From NCBI GenBank assembly GCA_965652645.1, contig CBFGXE010000047.1:1-18922 (forward strand): DNA of 18,922 bases. The letters run 5' to 3'. The notes under the pieces were generated by a model, which saw only the letters and a list, made by a program, of their open reading frames with translations, had not been told where the DNA came from and ran no database searches. Below are positions 14,203 to 18,922 of the stretch, in pieces (within the stretch, counting starts at the first letter, position 1; each line of letters opens with the position of its first letter). Both the position numbers and the translations under genes were made by a program. Source of the stretch: ZC4RG30 sp965652645. Its GTDB lineage: Bacteria; Pseudomonadota; Gammaproteobacteria; Steroidobacterales; Steroidobacteraceae.

Positions 14203-16420
14203 GATGCCCTTCGGTAGTGGCTGGCGCGGAGCCCTGCGGCGCCATGTCGCGTTGCTGCGCCTCCCAGGCCTGGCGCGCCACGTTGATCACATGCGCGCGG
14301 ATCTGCTCGACCTGCTCCTGGCTGAGCAGGTCGTCGAACGCCGGCATGCCGCGCTTCATCAGCGCGCCGGCATGCACCACGCCGGCAAAGGCCGCGGCCT
14401 CGCGGACCAGGGGCGAGCGGCGCAGGTCAGGCACCGGGGCACGATCCATGTTGGCGTGGCAGCTGCCGCAATAGGCGCCGAACAGCGCGGCGCCGGCGGC
14501 GATGTCTTCTGCCTTTGCGGCCTGTGCCGGCGGCTCGGGCAGGGGGCCTACCGGCGGCAGCTCCGGCGGAACGGGCGTGGCGCCGCCATCCAGCCGGAAG
14601 GCCAGGATGCGGTTGTCGTTGCCGCGGCGTGAGGCCACCTTGTCGGGCGTCCACATGTTCCAGCCCCCTCCGCCGGTGCCGGCCAGCACGGCGATGTACT
14701 GCACGCCATCGACGGTGTAGCTCATCGGCGCCGCCACCAGCGAGGTGCCGGTATCGATCTCCCTGAGCACCTGGCCGGTGGCGTCATCGAAGAATCGCAG
14801 GTGCCCGTCGATGCTCCCCTGCACCACCAGGCCGCCGGCCGTGGAAAGCACGCCGCCATGGTCGTTGAACGAGGGATAGCGGTGCTCCCACACGACCTTG
14901 CGCGCCACCGGATCCCAGGCCTTCAGCGACGCGTGCACCTCGAGGCTGGGCACGGTACGCAGATAGGCGGGATCCGCCAGCGACCTGAAGATGGGCGGCA
15001 GCGCCTCGGCCGCGATCGGCCCGGTGATGAAGCTGGCCTGGAAGCCGCCCGCCATCTGTCCCGGCGCCCGCGGCCTGGGCGCGGTGGAAGCCAGCATCAT
15101 GCCGCTGTGGATGGCCGGGATGTACACCAGTCCCGTGCTGGCCGACAGCGACATGGGATTGAAGTTGTGCCCGCCGGCGCCGGAGGGAAACACGATCACC
15201 GGCCGGCCCTTCGTGTAGTCGCTGGCCGGGTTGATGATGGGACGGCCGGTGGCGAGGTCGATGCCCGTGGCCCAGCTGGCATCGACGAACTTGTCAGCGG
15301 CCAGCAGCTCGCCCGTGGCCCGGTCGTGCACATAGAAAAAGCCGTTCTTCGAGGCCTGCATCAGCACGTCGCGCGACGCGCCATCAAGCTCCAGCGTGGC
15401 CAGCATCAGGTGCGGCGTGGCGTCGTAGTCCCAGCGCTCGCCGGGGGTCTGCTGGTAGTGCCAGGCGTATTCGCCCGTATCGGCCTTGAGCGCCACGATG
15501 GAGGCGAGGAAGAGGTTGTCGCCGCCGGCCGGGCTGCGCAGCGCCGGGTTCCACGGCGCGCCATTGGCGGTGCCGAAATACACCAGGTTGGTCTTCGCGT
15601 CGTAGATGATGGCGTCCCAGGCGTTGCCGCCGCCGCCCCACTGCCACTCGCGATCCGGATCCCAGGTCTTCACGGCCTCTTCAAGCGCCGGGTTGTCCTG
15701 CGGCTTCGAGGGATCGGTGGGCGTGGTGAAGAAGCGCCAGGCCATGGCGCCGGTTTCCAGGTCGTAGGCCGTCACATAACCGCGCGAGTCGAATTCCGCG
15801 CCGCCATTGCCGATCACCACCACCTTGCCGGCCACCTGCGGTGCGCCGGTGATGGAATAGGCGCGGCCGTCCTTGAGGAAGGTGTCGGCCTGCCACAGCA
15901 CCTTGCCGTCGCGCGCGTCCAGCGCAAAGAGGATGCCCTCGAAGGCGCCCACGTACACCTTGCCGTTCCACACCGCCACGCCGCGATTGACGATGTCGCA
16001 GCAGGAGTCACGTGCGTTGCGCAGGTTCAGCGGTGGCTCGAAGCTCCAGATTTCCTCGCCGGTGGCGGCGTTGAGTGCATAGACGCGGCCCGCCACCCCG
16101 GAGGTGTACATCACGCCGTCGACCACGACGGGCGTGGCCTGCATGCCGCGGTTGGTGCCGGTGCGGTATTCCCAGGCAAAACCCAGCCGGTCCACGTTGT
16201 CGCGGTCGATGGCATCGAGCGGCGAATAGTGGGTGCGGCCGGCATCGCGTCCCACCGTGAGCCACTGTCCGGGCTCGGCAGCGATGTTCGCAAGGCGCGC
16301 GGCATCGACCCGGCCCGTGGGCTGCGGCGTGCCAGCGCCGGGTGAACGGCTGCAGCCGGACATGGATGCGGCGGCGATGCAGGCGAGCGCGATACCCGCC
16401 AGGTGACGCGTGGAAATCAT
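14198..16420 (-). CDS. PQQ-dependent alcohol dehydrogenase with C-terminal cytochrome c domain (quinohemoprotein)
   Basis: A 740-residue periplasmic-side enzyme oxidising alcohols or aldehydes via PQQ and passing electrons to its own heme. An eight-blade propeller spans about 45-610, with a vicinal cysteine pair C140-C141 (DSCCDIVNRG), metal ligands E209 (GGAEF) and N286 (TANGAPWNP), catalytic D331 (WDYD) and K358 (SKNGFF). The cytochrome domain (about 636-720) has CGSCH at 651-655 and axial M692 in GMPAFDD. The N terminus carries a lipobox-like MSGC with C23, predicting a lipoprotein. D333, two after the catalytic Asp, matches the extra ligand of lanthanide-dependent enzymes. The frame is open to 17938, but upstream it only runs antisense to bioA; the ATG at 16420 gives the signal sequence. 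Substrate unknown; no PQQ synthesis genes are in the window. Confidence 0.93.
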   Translation of the reverse strand: MISTRHLAGIALACIAAASMSGCSRSPGAGTPQPTGRVDAARLANIAAEPGQWLTVGRDAGRTHYSPLDAIDRDNVDRLGFAWEYRTGTNRGMQATPVVVDGVMYTSGVAGRVYALNAATGEEIWSFEPPLNLRNARDSCCDIVNRGVAVWNGKVYVGAFEGILFALDARDGKVLWQADTFLKDGRAYSITGAPQVAGKVVVIGNGGAEFDSRGYVTAYDLETGAMAWRFFTTPTDPSKPQDNPALEEAVKTWDPDREWQWGGGGNAWDAIIYDAKTNLVYFGTANGAPWNPALRSPAGGDNLFLASIVALKADTGEYAWHYQQTPGERWDYDATPHLMLATLELDGASRDVLMQASKNGFFYVHDRATGELLAADKFVDASWATGIDLATGRPIINPASDYTKGRPVIVFPSGAGGHNFNPMSLSASTGLVYIPAIHSGMMLASTAPRPRAPGQMAGGFQASFITGPIAAEALPPIFRSLADPAYLRTVPSLEVHASLKAWDPVARKVVWEHRYPSFNDHGGVLSTAGGLVVQGSIDGHLRFFDDATGQVLREIDTGTSLVAAPMSYTVDGVQYIAVLAGTGGGGWNMWTPDKVASRRGNDNRILAFRLDGGATPVPPELPPVGPLPEPPAQAAKAEDIAAGAALFGAYCGSCHANMDRAPVPDLRRSPLVREAAAFAGVVHAGALMKRGMPAFDDLLSQEQVEQIRAHVINVARQAWEAQQRDMAPQGSAPATTEGHL

Positions 16421-16448
16421 CCCGGAACCCCCGAAGCCCCCTGAGTGT

Positions 16449-16469
16449 AGGATCATTATGCGCGCATGA
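16449..16469 (+). promoter_or_regulatory. Possible three-codon leader ORF coupled to bioA
   Basis: AGGA (16449-16452) lies 5 nt before an ATG at 16458 that opens ATG CGC GCA TGA, a three-codon frame (Met-Arg-Ala). Its TGA (16467-16469) overlaps the bioA ATG (16466) as ATGA. The AGGA is 13 nt from the bioA ATG itself, too far for ideal use. Translation of bioA may therefore be coupled to this minicistron. The whole stretch sits within a 45-bp divergent gap. Confidence 0.35.
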
Positions 16470-17833
16470 ACCCCGTTCCGGACAACCAGGCCACGCTGGC
16501 GGCGCGCGACCTCGCCTGCCTGTGGCACCCCTGCACGCAGATGAAGGACCACGAGCGCGAGCTGCCACTGCTGGCCGTGCGCCGTGGCCGCGGGGCCTGG
16601 CTGGAGGGCGTGGATGGCAGGCGTTACCTGGACGCCATCAGCTCCTGGTGGGTGAACCTGTTCGGGCATGCCAACCCGGCCATCAGCGCGGCCGTGGCAA
16701 GGCAGCTCGACGAGCTGGAGCATGTGATCTTCGCCGGCTTCACCCATGAGCCGGCGGTGGAGGTGGCCGAGGAGCTGCTGCGCGTGGCGCCGCCGGGCCT
16801 GGCGCGCTGCTTCTTCGCCGACAACGGCTCCGCCGCCGTGGAAGTGGCGGTGAAGATGAGTTTCCACTACTGGCGCAATGCCGGCCGGCCGCGCAAGACG
16901 CGCTTCATCACGCTGGCCAACAGCTATCACGGCGAGACGCTGGGCGCGCTGGCCGTGGGCAACGTGGCCCTCTACAAGGACATCTACGCGCCGCTGCTGA
17001 TGGACGTGATCACCGCTCCCTCGCCCGATGCGTATGAAGGCGAGCCCGGCGAATCGGCGGAGGAAGTAGCCCGTCGCCAGGCCGCTGCCATGCGGGCGCT
17101 GCTCGAGCGGCACGCCGAGGAGACCGCCGCCGTGATCGTGGAGCCGCTGGTGCAATGCGCGGGCAGCATGCGCATGTACCACCCGCTCTACCTCACGCTG
17201 CTGCGGCAGGCCTGCGATGAATTCGGTGTGCACCTGATCGCCGATGAGATCGCGGTGGGTTTCGGCCGCACCGGCACGCTGTTCGCCTGCGAGCAGGCCG
17301 GCATCACGCCGGACTTCCTTTGCCTGTCGAAGGGACTCACCGGCGGTTACCTGCCGCTGTCTGCGGTGCTCACCACCGGCGCGGTGTACGAGGCCTTCTA
17401 CGACGAATACGCGAAGCTCAACGCCTTCCTGCACTCCCACAGCTACACCGGCAACCCGCTGGCCTGCGCCGCGGCGCGCGCCACGCTCCGGATCTTCCGC
17501 ACCGAGCCGGTGCTGGAGCGCAACCGGGGCCTGGCGGCGCGCATGGCCCAGGCGACCGCGCCGCTGGCGGAGCATCCCCACGTGGCCGAGGTGCGCCAGA
17601 CCGGCATGATCCTGGCCATCGAGATGGCACGGGACCGCGCCACCCGCGAGCCTTATGACTTCCGCGAGCGCCGCGGTCTTGCCGTCTACCGCCATGCGCT
17701 GGAGCGCGGCGCCCTGCTGCGGCCCATCGGCAATGTCATCTACTTCATGCCGCCCTACGTGGTGACGACCGAAGAGATCGATTTCCTGGCCGACGTGGCG
17801 CGCACCGGCATCGAGGCGGCGACATGCGGGTGA
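16466..17833 (+). CDS. bioA: Adenosylmethionine--8-amino-7-oxononanoate transaminase
   Basis: PLP enzyme that makes 7,8-diaminopelargonate from KAPA using SAM as amino donor, the third step of biotin ring assembly. The 455-residue class-III aminotransferase has the BioA marks: HPCTQMKDHE at 21-30, the SSWWVNLFGH loop (59-68, W61/W62), Y154 in NSYHGETLGA, D260 in IADEIAVGFGRTG, and PLP lysine K289 in LSKGLTGGYLPLS. HSHSYTGNPLACAAA is also conserved. Where E. coli has HPYTSM, this protein has Cys at the Tyr17 position, a change I recall as usual in Pseudomonas/Xanthomonas BioA. It overlaps rsmE by 10 nt, the bioA-rsmE pairing also known from Pseudomonas. No BirA-type operator was recognised in the 45-bp upstream gap. 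Confidence 0.96.
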   Translation: MNPVPDNQATLAARDLACLWHPCTQMKDHERELPLLAVRRGRGAWLEGVDGRRYLDAISSWWVNLFGHANPAISAAVARQLDELEHVIFAGFTHEPAVEVAEELLRVAPPGLARCFFADNGSAAVEVAVKMSFHYWRNAGRPRKTRFITLANSYHGETLGALAVGNVALYKDIYAPLLMDVITAPSPDAYEGEPGESAEEVARRQAAAMRALLERHAEETAAVIVEPLVQCAGSMRMYHPLYLTLLRQACDEFGVHLIADEIAVGFGRTGTLFACEQAGITPDFLCLSKGLTGGYLPLSAVLTTGAVYEAFYDEYAKLNAFLHSHSYTGNPLACAAARATLRIFRTEPVLERNRGLAARMAQATAPLAEHPHVAEVRQTGMILAIEMARDRATREPYDFRERRGLAVYRHALERGALLRPIGNVIYFMPPYVVTTEEIDFLADVARTGIEAATCG

Positions 17834-18567
17834 CCCGCATCCATGTCCCGGCGCTGCTTTCCACCGGAATGCTGCTGGAACTGCCGGCGCAGCAGGGCCG
17901 GCACCTGGCGCGCGTGCTGCGCCTGCCTGCGGGAGCACCGGTGACGGTATTCAATGGCGAGGGCGGAGAGTTCGGGGCGGTGATCGAAGGCATCCGCCGC
18001 GACACCGTCACCGTGCGCGTGGGCGCACACCTGGCCGTGGAACGCGAATCCCCGCTGCGCGTCACGCTGCTGCAGGGAATCGCGCGCGGCGAGAAGATGG
18101 ACTTCATCCTGCAGAAGGCCACCGAACTCGGCGTGGCGCGCATCGTGCCGGTGGCATCGATGCGCAGCACCGTGCGGCTGACGCGCGACACCGCCGTGCG
18201 CAAGCAGGACCACTGGCAGTCCGTGGTGGCCAGCGCCTGCGAGCAGTGCGGGCGCAATCGCGTGCCGGAGGTGGCCATTCCGATCACCCTGACCCAGGCA
18301 ATGCAGGCTGCGGGCACGGGCCTGAAGCTGCTGCTCGCCGCCGCTGACCAGGCCCGGGCCCTGCCAGCCTTGCTGGCCGGCCTGGCTGAAAGCGAACCCG
18401 TCACGCTCCTGGTCGGCCCGGAAGGTGGATTCGATCCCGCAGAAACGCGCGCGGCAACGGGCGCAGATTTCGCGCCGTGCCGGCTCGGGCCGCGCATCCT
18501 GCGAACGGAAACTGCGGGGCTGGCGGCGCTGGCCGCACTGCAGCTGCTGCAAGGCGATCTTGCCTAA
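17824..18567 (+). CDS. rsmE: 16S rRNA (uracil-1498-N3)-methyltransferase
   Basis: SPOUT-class SAM methyltransferase that makes m3U1498 in 16S rRNA of the 30S subunit. The 247-residue protein has an N-terminal PUA-like domain (about 1-72, RIHVP and HLARVLRLPAG) and a trefoil-knot domain with GEKMDFILQKATELGV (89-104), EQCGRNRVPEV (140-150), LLVGPEGGF (195-203) and LGPRILRTETA (221-231). All are RsmE signatures. The ATG lies inside the end of bioA, implying translational coupling. The stop at 18565-18567 overlaps the remnant transposase frame on the other strand, so the gene is intact but now borders mobile DNA. Confidence 0.96.
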   Translation: MRVTRIHVPALLSTGMLLELPAQQGRHLARVLRLPAGAPVTVFNGEGGEFGAVIEGIRRDTVTVRVGAHLAVERESPLRVTLLQGIARGEKMDFILQKATELGVARIVPVASMRSTVRLTRDTAVRKQDHWQSVVASACEQCGRNRVPEVAIPITLTQAMQAAGTGLKLLLAAADQARALPALLAGLAESEPVTLLVGPEGGFDPAETRAATGADFAPCRLGPRILRTETAGLAALAALQLLQGDLA

Positions 18568-18915
18568 CGGGCAGAGAATCCGCGAAATTCCGTACCGCGT
18601 GGTCGAAGCTCTCTGCACTCGATGAGCATCGCACCGACAGCGCAGGCGGCATACCGCCGCGGACGGCAGCGGCGGGGCATCGCTTACGCTCACCGCCACG
18701 AAATCCCCGGCCGCGACATGCCGGGATGGCCGACCCGGCGGCAACACGCCCTTGCGTCGCAGAGCCGCTACCGCGTCGTAGGTCACCCGCACGTTCAAGC
18801 CTTGCTCGCGAGCCTGCGCGCTCAAGGCCACTCCGTGCTTCTGTGCGTCCTGAAAACACTCTAGCGCGGCGCGCTGGTTCGACGTCAAGCCGTTGATCAT
18901 CCTCGCCTCCGTCAT
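18564..18915 (-). pseudogene. IS66-type transposase accessory gene tnpA, frameshifted and truncated
   Basis: From the ATG at 18915 the minus strand encodes about 90 residues of an IS66 OrfA/TnpA-like DNA-binding protein. It has a helix-turn-helix region (SAQAREQGLNVRVTYDAVAA, then LRRKG) followed by GDFVAVSVSDAPPLPSAAVCRLR. The family then continues with a VGxxLIEC-type strand. Here that strand (VGAMLIECREL) is in the next frame, restored by skipping one base at about 18639. After about 18606 the similarity stops, and the shifted frame ends at TAG 18564-18566, inside the last codons of rsmE. No tnpB or tnpC follows, so this is a relic. The right end of the element lies outside the window. IS66 assignment is by recalled family pattern, not by search. 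Confidence 0.72.
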
Positions 18916-18922
18916 CTCGCAA

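Noticed and set aside
14801..16345. 514-aa plus-strand frame opposite the PQQ dehydrogenase
   Set aside because: Antisense shadow; the minus strand shows all PQQ and heme motifs.
16421..17938. N-terminal extension of the PQQ dehydrogenase frame (1246 aa in total)
   Set aside because: The extra 506 residues are the reverse strand of bioA and low-complexity; the signal sequence begins at 16420.
17755..18563. Continuation of the tnpA frame as a 386-aa protein
   Set aside because: Beyond the frameshift it reads antisense to rsmE; the similarity to IS66 continues in another frame and then stops.
18622..18864. 80-aa plus-strand frame at the right end
   Set aside because: Lies opposite the transposase relic and has no family features.

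Overview
The window is a stretch of high-GC chromosome from a gammaproteobacterium. The gene order tyrS / LytM peptidase / anmK / erpA beside a ribosomal RNA operon is the one I know from Pseudomonas. The TraB/GumN-type protein and the general protein character fit a Xanthomonadales or Steroidobacter/Nevskia-like relative. The genus cannot be fixed from sequence alone. The window opens inside a 16S rRNA gene and ends at a degraded IS66-type transposase gene, so it may be a whole contig bounded by repeats.

Layout. Positions 1-334 are the 5' end of a 16S gene (minus strand). Positions 335-661 hold its leader, with boxA and boxC antitermination motifs and two strong tandem promoters. Hairpins at 720-764 close off tyrS, which lies upstream of the rrn operon in the same direction. 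Divergent from tyrS is a LytM/M23 endopeptidase gene followed by anmK. Facing them is a tightly overlapped minus-strand operon, tyrA - rppH - DUF6776 coiled-coil membrane protein - bactofilin - erpA. Only 30 bp separate tyrA from the divergent pdxH, which leads into a six-helix membrane protein and a spermidine-synthase-like protein with a signal peptide, then an exported SGNH hydrolase. Next come a HisN/IMPase-type phosphatase and ampD (minus), aqpZ and a TraB/GumN-like protein (plus), a PQQ alcohol dehydrogenase with cytochrome c domain and lipobox (minus), bioA - rsmE (plus), and the frameshifted IS66 tnpA remnant (minus).

Themes. Most genes are housekeeping: translation and rRNA (16S, tyrS, rsmE), aromatic amino acids (tyrA), B6 and biotin (pdxH, bioA), Fe-S assembly (erpA) and mRNA decay (rppH). 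A cell-wall theme runs through the window: LytM endopeptidase, AnmK and AmpD (consecutive anhydromuropeptide recycling steps), and a bactofilin scaffold with a likely membrane partner.

Most interesting points: a split spermidine-synthase system whose SAM-binding domain appears to be exported; a PQQ dehydrogenase with a lanthanide-type Asp-x-Asp site and a lipobox; a TraB/GumN protein lacking both motif histidines; a three-codon leader ORF coupled to bioA; and compact divergent or convergent junctions, including abutting stop codons and a terminator stem that contains both genes' stops. No CRISPR array, tRNA, prophage or obvious defence system was seen.
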